Origin: Hyaloscypha bicolor E
Lineage: Eukaryota > Ascomycota > Leotiomycetes > Helotiales > Hyaloscyphaceae
NCBI RefSeq assembly: GCF_002865645.1
Contig: NW_020194563.1
Location: 516,152-580,151, forward strand
Direction of reading: 5' to 3'
DNA length: 64,000 bases
Positions 20,468 through 32,418 of this stretch are shown piece by piece (the first letter of the stretch is position 1; the number at the start of each line of letters is the position of its first letter). Below the pieces are notes generated by a model. That model was not told the DNA's origin. It worked only from the letters and a program-made list of their open reading frames with translations, and ran no database searches. The translations under genes were made by a program, and so were the position numbers.

Positions 20468-23400
20468 GTATTCTTAATATATGAAATTCTATTACTAGAT
20501 CTTAGAAATCAAATATAAAGTATTTCTTTTAATATAAAAATAAATAGGGAATTAAGAGATTATTTTATAAACTTTTAATTCCGAATTATAATAATAAATA
20601 ATAATTATATTTAGAAATAAGAAAAGAAAAAAAGAAGAAAGAAGGTCTTTTATATATATTTTACTAAACTAGAAATCTTTTTAAAGCTCTATTTGCCTTT
20701 TTAACTAGCTATTCTTATAGCTTATATTAGTCTAAAGCTTAATTATAATATTTATAAATCTCGGCTTTAACTTAAATTATTATTATAAGTTTGCTTATAA
20801 TATTTAAATAAACTTTTTAATTAGAAGTTATATATAAATGAAATAGCTAAACTAGAAGCCTTATAAGAGAAAAGAGAAACCTTATTAAACCTAATAATTA
20901 TTTCCGAAAATACTTAATAATATATAATTCTAGAAATTTTTTAGATATTAGATAAACTAGATTTATTTATTTAAAGCCTATTTTATATTAGAAAACCTAT
21001 TTCTTCTTTAATATAACTATAATTATACTTAAGACATATATTATAATTACTTTAAAAATATATACTAAAGCTTAATTAGTATATTATATATTTCTATTTC
21101 TAAAGAGAACTTTTCTTATATAAAACTTTTTCTCTAATTATAATACTATTTTATTATTAAATACTAGTTACTTTTTTAAAAAGCTAGTATAATTTACTAA
21201 TTCTTATTATTAATTTGTTTCTTATTATTAAATATTATTTAAATAATTCTTATATTCTTAATATTAATTCGGAATATCTAATTTTTTTATATTCTATATT
21301 AACTTTAATATTAATTATTTTAAACTTAATAATAGTATTATAAACCCTATTTATATTATTTTATAATTCTTTTTTTTATATATTCTAATATCTTTAATAT
21401 TACTTTTATAAATATAAATATTACTTTAAAGTTCTAACTAACTAAATAGTTTTATATTATATAAATTTAATTAGCTTTCGGAAAAGATATAAATTGGTTT
21501 TAAAAGAAGTAATATTTTATTCTAAATTATTTCTTAATTCTATTATTCTAACTTCTTTTTTATTAATACTTACTTTATATTTTCCTAATATTTTTAGTAT
21601 ATTTATATATCTTATTTTTTATATATTTCTTATATTATTTCTCTTCTTTTATACTATTTTTTAAATTAATAGAAATATTTCTAAATAAATAAAAAGTCGG
21701 GATATATTTATATTATGAAATTTTTATTATTTCTTTCTATATTTTAATACTTTAGATATTATTATTATATTTATATTTCTATTATATTATCTTTTTATTT
21801 CTCTATTATTACTATTTAGTTTAATTTGCCTTAATTATTTCCTTAATTATATTTCCTTAAATATATATATTTATATTCTTTTCTATAATAAAAGCCTAAT
21901 TTTATATTTTACTTTTTATAATTATTTCTAATTTATAATTATATTACTTTAAATATATTTAATTATTATACCTATTTTCTCTATTATATATACTATTATT
22001 TTAGCTTTATTTTCTTATTAGAAAAAAAGAAAAACTCGAATATATATAATATTTTTATATAATCTAAAACTATTTTAATTTACTTTTTATTTTGGAATAT
22101 ACTTAAAAGAAATTCTTATAATCTCGAGAACCTTTAATTCTATAACCTATAACTATTATACTAATAATACTTTTATAACTTATTAAGAATAATAAAATAG
22201 CTAAAGTATAGATTTCTTAAGCTAGTAAAATATAATAGCTAGTTCTTATAAGCTATAATATTATTAAAAGCCTATAGATTAATAGTATTAAAGTTTAGAG
22301 TATTAAAGGAGCTTGGGTAATTATAAAAGGCTTACTAATATTAGAAAAGATAGCTATAATTATTGAATTTAATATAAATATTCTAGATAAGCTAAGTAAT
22401 ATATATAATAAGCTCTTGAAATAGAAAACCTTTATTAGAAATAGAACTAAACTAGGATTAATTAAGAAAGAGCTAAAGAATTACTAAGCTAATAATAGGG
22501 AATTCGAGAATATTATTAAAGGCATTTCTAAAAGTAAATAAGAGAAGCTTTATAAAATTAAGACTATAGTAAATAGTCTAGAAACCAAGAGTTAAAATAG
22601 AATTATATTATATAATAAAGCCTTTAGCTAATATATTAATAATATTTATAATAATTTTAGTAAGAATATTTATAAAAGGTTATATTTTCTTTTTAAAATA
22701 AAAGCTTTTGTATATAAAGCTATTTAGTTAATTAATAAAGCTACTTTAGAATATATTAAGAATAAAAAGTATTAAAATACTAGTATATTTACTAAATTAA
22801 ATATTATTAAGGTATTTAAGTATATAAAAACTATTTCGGAATCTAAAGAATTAGAGTTTAAGCTACTATTAGCTAATAATCTTAAAGCTAAATAGTATAT
22901 TTTTAATACTTCCGGAATTTTAATTAAGGGAACTTATAATAATAAGCCTTTTCCTGCTTTCCGAAATAAGTTTGGAAAATAGGCTCCTATTATAATTTTA
23001 GCTTTAACTTAATCGGATCTAGCTAAGAAAAATAGAGCTAATTTAATAAAGCCTAGTAAGAAAGTTACTAGTAAAGCTAGTAGAACTAGTAAAACTAGTA
23101 AAACTAGTATAACTAGATAAGAAAAACCTAGTAAGAATAGAGAATAAGCTAAGCCTAAAACTTCTAATAAATAATAGAAATCTAAGTATTAAACTAAATA
23201 TAAGGTTAGTAAAATAAAGGAAAATAAAAAGAAATCCTCTATTTTAAAGGGAAAGATATTATCTAGAAAGACTTCTTTAATTATATCTAGAACTAAAAAG
23301 CAGAAGACTAAGAATATTAAGTCTAGAGAACTTAATAATAGTATTAAGTATATTTATAAAATACTAGCTAAATAGAAATTAATACTTGCTTAGTAAGATA

Positions 23401-25262
23401 AATATATTTTTAAGGAAGTATATAATAGTATTTTGGGATCTATTTATAAGCAAGAATACTATAGAATTAATAATAGATTCCTTAAAGCTTCCTATATAGG
23501 ATATATTTAGTAACTTACTAATACTTTCTTTATTAATATATAAGATATTAAAAATATTCTAAAGCTAGTTACTAAGATTTATAAAATTACTAAAAATAAG
23601 AAATATATTTCTATTATTTAAATAAATAAGGAAATATGAGATTTCTTTTTTAAGATATAAGAAATTAAATAATATAAATATAAATATTATATTTCTAATT
23701 AATTTTATTCTAATTTATAGCTTTAATTTAATATTATAATTCCTGTTTCTAAATCTAGTATTACTAATCTAGATATAAATAGCTATATTTATAAGAAAAA
23801 TTACCTAAAATAAATTAAAAAGCTTAGTATTTAAGAACTTTTAATAATAAAAATAGAAATATTATAGTTCTATTTCTAAAAAGATAATATATTAATATAT
23901 AAAGATCTTAATAATAACTATTTTACTTTAGCTTCTTAATTCTTAATAATAGATTTATTAATATAATTCGGGTTTTATAAAATATTAAATAAGTATTTTA
24001 TTTACCTAATTATTTATTCTTAGCTAGTCTAATATTTTATTTCTAGAAATATTAATTATAATTAGTATAAAGGTAATACTAAAAATCTAGCTATTACTAA
24101 AGCTTTAAATAGCGAATTTTATCTTAGTAAAAAGTATTAGAATATTAGCTATATTTTCCTTATAGACTATAAAAAAACTATTACCTTTAATAAGAAGTTC
24201 TTTAAAAACATTAATTATTTCTTTATTTCTAATAAATTTAAGCCAGAAATAGCTAAAAAATTAAGTAAGTATTTACTAAAAGTAATAAGAGAAAAGATTC
24301 CGAATATAATCTATATAACTAGATAAATAAATACCTTTAGCTAAGTAATCTATAAGTCTGGAATTATGGGAAAGTATTAATTCTCGGATAATATATAAGT
24401 TAAAGGATAGCTTAATAATAATTTATTACTTAATAGGCCTTTTATTATAGTTTTAATAAGTTTAATTACTATTAAGAATAAAATATACGAAAATAAAGTC
24501 TCTTATAAGATTATTAAAGCCTCTTATCTAGAGCTTTTTCCTCTTATTAAAGATTAATTTAAGAATATAGTAGATAATATGAAATTTAAAGAAGCTATTT
24601 ATTTAAAATATATTAGTATAATTTATAATATAATTCGCTATAATAAGCCTCCTTAATATCCTATAGTAAAGGCGGAAATTAAGTAATAATTAAAGATAAA
24701 TACTAATTAATATAAAGAACTATATTGGATTTAGTATAAGAATATAACTTAGTGGGTTTGAATTACTTTTAAGTAAGTTCGGGAATACGAAATGAGATTA
24801 TTTAAGAATAATAAGTCTTATTTTAGGTATATAAAAAAGAAATTAGATTAATTAATAAAGGAAAATCCTAAATATTTTATTATTTCGGACTTTAAATAGG
24901 AATTTTCTATTATTTTTAGTACTTAGAGAACAAGTATAAATAAATAGGGAATCGGATATAATATAGCAGGCTATACTTATTAAAAATTATATTATTTTAG
25001 TGGTTTTAAGATTTAGGTTATATAATAAAGGCTATAGCCTTTTATATATAACTTGCAGAAATTATATAAGAAAGCTAGTTTTTCTATAGACTTAGAGAAT
25101 AATTCTTTATAAGTATTTAATTAATTAAGCTTTTATATATTATATATTATTTATGCTTTACTATTTATGCTTTTAATTTATTATTTTACTATTAAGTTAT
25201 ATTTTATATTCTAGTATACTTTATATAGGTTTTTGTCTTATTATAGTTTCTCTTCTATAATA

Positions 25263-26080
25263 TTCTCAAAAAACGTACTAATACTAATTAAATATTAAAG
25301 TAAAGAGAGAAGTAAATACCGAGTAAGAAAGATTATAATTAGATAGAAATTAATTTAAATAATAAACTATTCCTATAACTAGTAAATACCGAAAATACTA
25401 AGGCTAATATCTATTATATTAGATAGAAATAAATAAAGTATACTTATAAAACTTGAATCTTAGTAATTTAATTAGGTTAGGCTAACTCGAGACAGGTTTT
25501 ATAAATATTATAAATTCGGGAATTAGTATATTACTTTTCTTAAATAGAATTATAGTAAGGAAAGAATAATATTCTTTCTTTACTAGGTTTATATAAACTA
25601 TCTAGAGAAGAAGTAAAAAAAAGAAGAAATAAGGTTACTTTATATATACTAATAGGATTTCAAAATACTTTACTACTAACTAAATAGTAATTATATAGAT
25701 ATAAATAATAGATATAAGGTTATTAAGGTATAGTAATTTTCTTCTAATATTCTTATATTATATACTAATCTATAATTAAAGTATATTAATAATATACTTA
25801 AGATCAAATTTGAGCTAAATACTATTTCTAAATCCAAGCCTATAGCTAGCCCGAATAACCTGCTTCTTATATTTATCTAGTACTAGGCCTGTAATAAATC
25901 TGTTTTTCTTACTAAAAATAACTATTATAATATTATTACTATTATACTATTTCAAGCCTATATAAGTAATTAACTAGCGGAATTTATTTACTTATTAAAA
26001 GGCAAAGCTAGTAAAAACTCTTTTAGTAAAAAAGAAGAAACTAATAAGAAAATATATTTTTAGAAAATAGTATATTATAA
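25263..26080. repeat. AT-rich sequence between repeat copy A and the DUF3435 relic
   Basis: Stops in all frames and no recognisable domain. Its left edge is where the match to copy B stops. Confidence 0.5.
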
Positions 26081-26084
26081 TTAT

Positions 26085-28010
26085 AATAATAATAATAATA
26101 CTAATATTAATAATAAGCCCAAGTATACTAATAATAGTAATACTAGAGATAATTCTAGATCTAATAATAATATTTTCTTTAATTCTAAAGATAATAAAAG
26201 TAATAATAATACTACTAATAAAAATATAAATAGATATAGCTACTCGAATAGCGGTTATAGTAATAATATAATAGATATTACTATAATAAAGGATATAGAC
26301 AAGTACTATATAACCGAGTTTAATAAGTATAGGTAGCCTCTATAGTAGATCTCGGATTCTGCTAAGCCTAGCGAGTTTAAGGAAATAAAACAGAAGTATA
26401 AAATACTCTATTATAAGAATATCTATTTCTGGATTATATAGAACCCGAAGCAAGAAGAGAAAGACTTTCTAGTAATAGAGATCTACTTATAAAACTATAA
26501 AGAAATAGATAATAAGCCTAAATTATATATTATTCTTATAAGATATCTCGAACCTTAGCTAACTTATTTCCTATAATATAATCTTTCTTTTTAGGAAAAA
26601 TCTCTTACTTATTCTCTATTTAATCTTTTATGTCTTAACCCGTATAATCCGGGATAATATAATTCTTATTAATAGTTATGTCTCTCGAGTTCTTTTTTAC
26701 TACTAATCTAGGAAGTCAGAATATAAAGGTAATAAAGGTCTATTAGAAGCCGGAATAGCTTAAGCGGCCCGTTTTTCGGAGGTCGGTCTGAACTATAAAT
26801 AGCTAGGTAAAGTTAAAAACCAAACTCATATCCTATTTAAAGTATATCTTTTATCTGAATTGTCTGGGGCAAGATGCGGGCTTTAAAAACAGGCTAATAA
26901 GCTATTATTTCCGTCGAGATTATACTAATATAATTAATAGTATGTATCCTAATTATATTATTAATTTTCTCGAGGCTAATAGCTATTTTAGGTAAGGCCT
27001 TAGATATAATATATAATTAAGTTATAAGATATAATTCCTTTACGAGAGTTTTTAATAAGGTATATAATAATTAGTTAGTTAGATTTAATATATAAGACAC
27101 TTATCTCGAAAGTAATATTACTAATAATAGCCTAACCCGGGCCTTTATTTATATAAGTATTTAATATAACCCTAGTACTTTAAAAGAAGTTTCCTGAGAG
27201 GTAATAGAGCAACTTCTTGCCGCGGATCTAGAAATTACTGCCCTTGAGTAATAATTTAAAGAGTTATATACCCGGATTAAGTAGGACTATAAGTTTGTTA
27301 ATTAAATACCTAAGGAAATTAGGGAGGTATATAAGAAACTCGGCTAGTAGTTTAAGGCTATAATAAAGAGCCTGGAAGATAAGCTCGAGGCCAAATATAG
27401 GAAGAATTATTTTTTCTATATCTATAATAAGATAATAAAGAAGTAATTAAACCGGCCACTAAACAAGCCCGTAATAGAGAAGGAAGCCGAGCCTATTATT
27501 AAGTATTAGCTTAAAGAACGGATATAATTATAGCTAGTTCTTTATAATCTCTCTAAAGACTTGAGCTCTTAAGCTATTATTATATGAAAGGTTAATGCTA
27601 TTAATCTCTAGATTATACTTGCCTTATAAAGAGAGCTTATAACTCGCTAGTAGCGATTAACCCTAGCCTATAAGAATTCTCTTAAGGAAGAATCTCCCGC
27701 TCTCGCTCTTGCTCTCGATTCCTTCTTACTAGCTAGTAAGTTTCTCCTTATTATAGAAAAGACCTAGTATATATTTTGTATTAGTAATAAGGCGCTCTTA
27801 TATAAGTAGTAAATATATAGATTTCGCCGGATTTCGTATTTATGAGACTATATTAAAAATATTTACTTATATGGGGTACTAGTAAAATAGCGGATTATCT
27901 GCTATTACCTTCTCTATAAGGGTGAGAGGCTACTACTTAAAGGCATATAGCACTTCAAGAATCACGTGGTAATAGCCTATAAGGTCGGCCTTTAACTCTT
28001 ATCTAAAGTT
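26085..28010 (+). pseudogene. DUF3435 tyrosine-recombinase-family gene, RIP-degraded
   Basis: DUF3435 proteins are fungal tyrosine-recombinase relatives; one subset (captains) mobilises the giant Starship elements, others are scattered copies. The plus strand begins with an Asn-rich stretch (AAT repeats, 26085-26300). Around 26850-26960 it shows YLNCLGQDAGFKNRLISYYFRRD, matching the region that carries the Y-x-x-R-R box of the family. About 27290-27430 gives DYKFVN, PKEIREVYKKL and a coiled KSLEDKLEAKYRKNYFF segment. Near 27770-27990 are paired zinc-finger-like pieces, including FCISNKALLYK and a second piece ending QHFKNHVVIAYKV, where several metal ligands are changed. Stops (mostly TAG) interrupt all parts. 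No intact recombinase can be made. It is not at a recognisable element edge, so a captain role is not supported by position. Confidence 0.8.
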
Positions 28011-29200
28011 TTCCCTTATTAATTTCTTTTATCTTATAACTTCCCTTTAGGGTATATACTATTAGGAGTTATTAAGATTTTAATTCAGCCAAAGATATAT
28101 TTGTAATATTTGGTTAGGCTAGAATCACGTAAGCACGTAATAATTAATATTTAATATGGATTAAACCTCTATAACTAAGATTCTAATTTACTATATGAAT
28201 TTCTGTATATTACTCTTGAGTAGAATCTATAAGCAAAGCCCCGCCTAATGAGACTAGCTCGGGCACAAGATCTATCTAATAATTCTGCGGCACAAGTAGC
28301 GTCTCTAGAGTTAGGGCAATACTCGGATTAACGGGTCGCCTTTATAGGAGTTCAATTTGGCTCCCCTATATTATTTAGAGGCTGTACTCTAATCTCTCGA
28401 ACTAATAGTTCAGGATATTACTATATAAAAATAAAGCATACTATATACTAGCTATATTATGGTATTATGAGTTATCTATAAAGCAAAATTATAATTCTTT
28501 CTATTAATCCTTTTTAACTTTTATACTCTATATTTAGTTATATCATATCTTTATACCTAGATTACTTACTTTCCTATAATAAAGTTATTTAATGGTTCTT
28601 ATTTAAATGTCGTAATTAAAGCTCGGTATTAATATTATATAGAAGCAGATTAGTTAGGAGCGGATATAATTATTACTATAGCGAGATTAGCTTAATCTTT
28701 CATTCTTACTTAGGGTCCTACTTACTATTTCTTCTATTAATTATAGCTAATTTCTTTTGGAATAATAAGTAGTATATTGTCCGTTATAATAAATAAGTAA
28801 TATAATATATATACCGGGAAACTTTCTATACTCATATACTTTCGTAATTATAGTCCGTTTCTTCCTTCGAGCAGCCTCGCTTTAATTTCTTTGGCTTTTA
28901 TTATACATAATTATATATAGGAACCTAAGCTTTCCAAGTAAGATTAAGGAAGATTAATGCAATTTATAAGAGGGAAATGGTCCTGGTATACTATCAGAAT
29001 CGCAATAGCTCCACCAGGATAACTACGAACAAGCGAGGAGGCCATCCCCCTCTTGTTCTTGAGGGTAACTATCTCGGTAATCCCACCCTATATCCCCCAC
29101 CTAAAAGGGAGTATTGCTTTAGATAGTACGTGACCACCCCTCAGTGGTCTATACATCCAGATAATAAGGGCCTTTATTGCCTTAAGCGAGTAATATTCAC
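28011..29200. other. AT-rich region without a visible gene
   Basis: RIP-like composition to about 28900, then rising GC towards 29200. Short frames only. It may include the 3' part of the DUF3435 locus. No repeats or RNA genes were recognised. Confidence 0.5.
29181..29191. repeat. 11-bp direct repeat CTTAAGCGAGT (left)
   Basis: The identical 11-mer occurs at 33210-33220. The pair encloses the two minisatellite arrays and the sirtuin relic, so it could be a target-site duplication. The ends just inside show no long inverted repeat. Confidence 0.4.
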
Positions 29201-29209
29201 ATTCCTTAT

Positions 29210-29565
29210 ACTACCCACTTGTTTGCACCAATCACTTCCTAGTACCACTAGGTTTATAGTACCAAAATATTATTTATACTAATAATTTCATAGTACTACT
29301 AGGTTTATAGTACCACCAACTTGTTTGCACCAACCACTTCCTAGTACCACTAGGTTTATAGTACCGCCAACTTGTTTGTACCAATCACTTCCTAGTATTA
29401 CTAGGTTTATGGTACCAAAAAGTTATTTGTACCAAAAGTCTTATAGTACCAGTAGTTTCTTAGTACTAATAAAACCTTTGTACTAATATTTTAATAGTAC
29501 TAACGGCCTCGTGATATTAATGGTTTCTTTGTGCTAGTAAATTATTTGTACTAGTAATTTAATGT
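29210..29565. repeat. minisatellite array with GTACC units (left)
   Basis: About 18-20 degenerate units of 14-19 bp containing GTAC or GCAC, grouped into a higher-order unit of about 51 bp (CACTTCCTAGTACCACTAGG .. TATAGTACCACCAACTTGTTTGCACCAAC). Read on the minus strand, its units resemble those of the array at 33048-33172, so the arrays are inverted relative to each other. Confidence 0.7.
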
Positions 29566-29567
29566 TT

Positions 29568-29580
29568 CACGGGACCACGC
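29568..29580 (+). repeat. inner inverted motif CACGGGACCACGC (left)
   Basis: Matches the reverse complement of 33035-33047 at 11 of 13 positions. Both differences are C/T transitions. It sits exactly at the inner edge of the left minisatellite array. Confidence 0.55.
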
Positions 29581-30449
29581 TCGAAGACAGCCATACACAC
29601 CCAGCAGATGTGCGCCTTGTAGCCTGCGCAAGTCATATGATCCGCGTCGTGCATTTAGGACAATCTCTAATCTTAAGTTCTCTCTTCAGCTTCGGTAAGT
29701 GCCTCTTATCCACCTGATGCAATGTCTTTGTATTTTGCATATGTGTAATCACCGTATCGCAAATGGCAAGGGGTGCAGAGCGGCTCAAAACACTTTGGAC
29801 ACATGTATACTGGAGGCCTCGAGCTTGAGGTTAGAAGCCAGCTTGGGGGTATGCGGAGATGTAACCGAGGATGAGATGGGAGAAGCCTGTCATGTGAGCT
29901 TATAGCACGTTTGGGTGGGCGTGCAATCTGTACTGGAGGACGCCGAAGGCTCAGTCAATGAGTCGACTCTGCCATCTCAAGGCGCACTGGTCGTCTTCCA
30001 AGGACCTTGGCTCAATCCAAGGCAGATTACGCACCATGGCCGACACCGCCCGCCTGCTTAGCTATAAGTGCTACCTCCGAATTTGGATCACACCGCTTCC
30101 TCCTGGATGCTGTCAGTCGCTACCCGTACGCATCAGCCATGGTCCATTGCCAAATCCGAAGGCGTTTGATGAAATGAGCGCTGCATGCTGTCACCGGTAA
30201 GGGGATTCCTGGTCAAACACCCGACGGCGCAGGCCTCCCTCTGACCGTTCTCAACGAGTCAATCATCTCCGAGCTGAAGGCACCCCGTGAAAAGGCTCAT
30301 ACAACCGTATTAGTAGGGTGGATCCTGGAGTTTGTTGCAGCTGCGCCATCGGACCCTCCGTTCCAAGTATAAAGAGGGCAGCACTCCCCCCTCCAAACTC
30401 CCTCCCTCCCAGCTTCCTTTCCAATTTTCCCCTTAATATTATTGCGAAG
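29581..30449 (+). other. normal-GC segment upstream of the sirtuin relic, possible gene remnant
   Basis: This is the only stretch between 15 and 64 kb, besides 34.0-34.5 kb, with near-normal GC and little sign of RIP. Plus frame 29962-30372 is open except for one TGA (30175-30177, plausibly from TGG) and gives about 136 codons, including VTGKGIPGQTPDGAGLPLTV. I do not recognise the family. The frame ends at the TATA-like box at 30368, so it may instead be chance within a promoter-bearing upstream region. Confidence 0.3.
30368..30430 (+). promoter_or_regulatory. TATAAAG and pyrimidine-rich tract upstream of the sirtuin relic
   Basis: TATAAAG (30368-30374) is followed by a C/T-rich tract (CTCCCTCCCTCCC type) and then AAGATGGC at 30447-30454. 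TATA plus a CT-rich leader before an ATG is a usual fungal promoter arrangement. The ATG at 30450 opens only 27 codons, which suggests that the original first exon is damaged. Confidence 0.45.
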
Positions 30450-31163
30450 ATGGCATCTGCAGAATCCGACCTGGCGAGATGCTATGACAATAGACGCACA
30501 CTTCATACGAACATTGGTTTAAAGAAGACTTAGAAGATATATAGCAATTTGACCGCGGCTCCCAAGTCAGGAAAGAGGCGGGCATACCTTTATAAGGGCT
30601 CTCGAGGTAGGAGGTCCAGATGCAGTATCATGAAGCCTTGCTAATCGTAAAATAGACCGGCCAATTATAATTAATAATAATATGGATTCGCCAAAACAGA
30701 CGGCTTCTACTCAGGGACTAATCTACGAGAAGCACCCAATTAGAGGATCGCTTTAGACCCCCTGCGAACCTGTAGATAACTTTGGCTAATTAAGGGAGCT
30801 CGTCCGGTCAAGTAAAAAGATTATTATCATTAGCGGAGCCGGCACCTCTATTAGTATAGGCTATAAGTTAAAGCTTATTTGTAAATTCCTTGAGCAATAC
30901 TAATTAACCTAGTTCCTATTTTTGAGGATATGCGGAAATCCAAACAGATCTCGTTTAACCGCTCTCTCTACTTCTCTTCCGAGGAAATAACCAGCTTCCA
31001 CTCCACAATTTATAATATATATAAATGGCTATATTCGGATTTGACCGAGCCTTTACCTTTCCATAAGGTTATGGACAAGCTTATACGGACTCGCCCTTAT
31101 TTTCGGTACTATATATAGAATATTAATTATATCGAACGCCTGTTACCTGATCTCGACAATAAG

Positions 31164-31171
31164 ACGGTACG
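31164..31171. repeat. 8-bp target-site duplication ACGGTACG (left)
   Basis: The identical 8-mer follows the element at 32411-32418. Removing the element and one copy joins the sirtuin frame across the site (..NKTV then RL..). Confidence 0.9.
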
Positions 31172-31769
31172 CAGGCTCGGCAACGATTACTGAGCAATCG
31201 ATTAGTAATCGATTATATACACTATTGATTAGCTATCGATTGTAATCGATTGGTAATCGATTACTAAACGATTATTACCCCGCACCCCACGAAAGCTAAG
31301 CACTAAATTTTTAGTACCTATAGCCTATAATTTAGTGATCGTAGCCCTAAAATTTAGCAATAAGCAGCCTATAATTATAGGGCTCTCTTTTCCTTGCAAC
31401 CACAAGCCTCGAAGCTCACTTCTCACTTTCTCTCTCCACTTATTGCTTTTTACTTTTATATACTCGCCCTCTTAACCCCTCCCCCATTAAAAGTTGCCAA
31501 GCTTATAGGCCCAAGGCAGCCAGCGTATGGGAGGGCTAGTAGGAGACTAGTGGATTTATACTATATTAAGGGGCCTTTCCCTGCCTTTAATAATAAGAAC
31601 CAAGGCTTTTAACTACTTAAATTTAATATCCCCTAATCCCCCCTTTTACTTTTATACTTTTATATATATAGAGAGAGAGAAGAATTAAAGAGAGAATAAA
31701 TACTGAGAGAAAAGGAAGGAGGGGCAGTAATATGTGAGTGCGGCCGATTTTTGGTAGGGTAAATCGTAA

Positions 31770-32215
31770 CAGACCCCCTTACTAGTATAGACTATGTCTT
31801 ACCGGATACAGGAATAGCTATTAATATCATCTCAATAGTACTAATGAGCGATAGGCCAGAGGGAGTCTTTTCAGGGGCTTATCGTACGGTAAGCTACCTA
31901 GAATAGGGGGTGTGACGGCGCTGGCTGGGGGCCAAAGGGGGGTGGCTATCACATGACTGGTTTCACCTAGCTAGCCGGCGTTTCAGTGGTTTTAGCTAGT
32001 ATTTCCCTCCTTTTATCCCCTTTCCTTCTCTCTCTCCTCCTTCTTAGTATTCTCAATACATGGGATTTTCCTGGATCTTTGAGCCTTTTGTACCATTGCC
32101 TCGATCCCGCCGTCACAGGGGGCAGCTTGAAGCCAGACAAGATACAGGAGTACCTTAAGTACTAGAAAAGGAGCAGAGTTCTAGATACTTTCTTTAAATA
32201 AGTAAATAAGAGAGA
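31770..32215 (+). pseudogene. hAT transposase C-terminal fragment, split by a solo LTR
   Basis: Before the LTR the plus frame reads ISIVLMSDRPEGVFSGAYRTVS, the hAT dimerisation-domain signature (MSxxPERVFSGARRT). After the LTR the frame reads SLKPDKIQEYLKY and KRSRVLDTFF, the tail of the same domain, with one stop. A further open frame at 31394-31612 in the left half has no recognisable domain. Confidence 0.75.
31911..32117 (+). mobile_element. solo LTR, 207 bp
   Basis: Begins TGTGACGGCG and ends CCGCCGTCACA, giving the TG..CA ends and short inverted repeats of an LTR. It is flanked by the 5-bp duplication GGGGG (31906-31910 and 32118-32122). A solo LTR is left by recombination between the two LTRs of a retrotransposon. 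It is G/C-richer than the surrounding repeats and looks little mutated, so it is probably younger than most RIP in the region. Confidence 0.9.
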
Positions 32216-32410
32216 GCCTTACCTTTATTATATATAGTATAGTACTCTACTAAACTCCTGGATCTTCTGGCATTAGAAAAGGGGTAAAATCATACGTATA
32301 TAGGGATTAGCTCGCTAAATAATCGATTGCACTATCGATACAATCAATACCTTACGATTGTGGCATCGATTGTTATCGATAGTGCAAAACGCCAATCGTT
32401 GCCGAGCCTG

Positions 32411-32418
32411 ACGGTACG
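32411..32418. repeat. 8-bp target-site duplication ACGGTACG (right)
   Basis: Right copy of the hAT duplication; see 31164-31171. Confidence 0.9.

Larger units (their letters stand above)
16535..25262 (+). repeat. Long repeat copy A (gypsy pol tail plus unknown ORF), split by a Ginger-like element
   Basis: Apart from the 3157-bp insertion at 17307-20463 and its 4-bp duplication, this block is a reverse-complement copy of 55930-61475 (about 5.55 kb each). The two differ mostly by C/T and G/A transitions. Its left part corresponds to the end of the Ty3/gypsy polyprotein that copy B continues at 61476-64000, so copy A is truncated on that side. From about 22300 to 25080 a long decayed frame can be followed if TAG/TAA are read as former Gln codons. 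It is Lys/Ser-rich near 23040-23110 (repeated ACTAGTAAA units). I do not recognise its protein family. Confidence 0.75.
31172..32410 (+). mobile_element. hAT-family DNA transposon, defective, 1239 bp
   Basis: The ends are perfect 17-bp inverted repeats, CAGGCTCGGCAACGATT and its complement. They carry the CAGG..CCTG termini and the 8-bp duplication expected of hAT elements. Just inside both ends are clusters of ATCGAT (five on the left at 31196-31262, four on the right at 32322-32382), probable transposase-binding subterminal repeats. The interior retains only a remnant of transposase and is split by a solo LTR at 31911-32117. Without the LTR and its duplication the element is 1027 bp, too short for a full hAT gene, so it was already internally deleted. 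Confidence 0.9.

Noticed and set aside
29210..29565. CRISPR-like alternation of repeats
   Set aside because: Units are degenerate and adjoining without unique spacers of constant length, and the genome is fungal.
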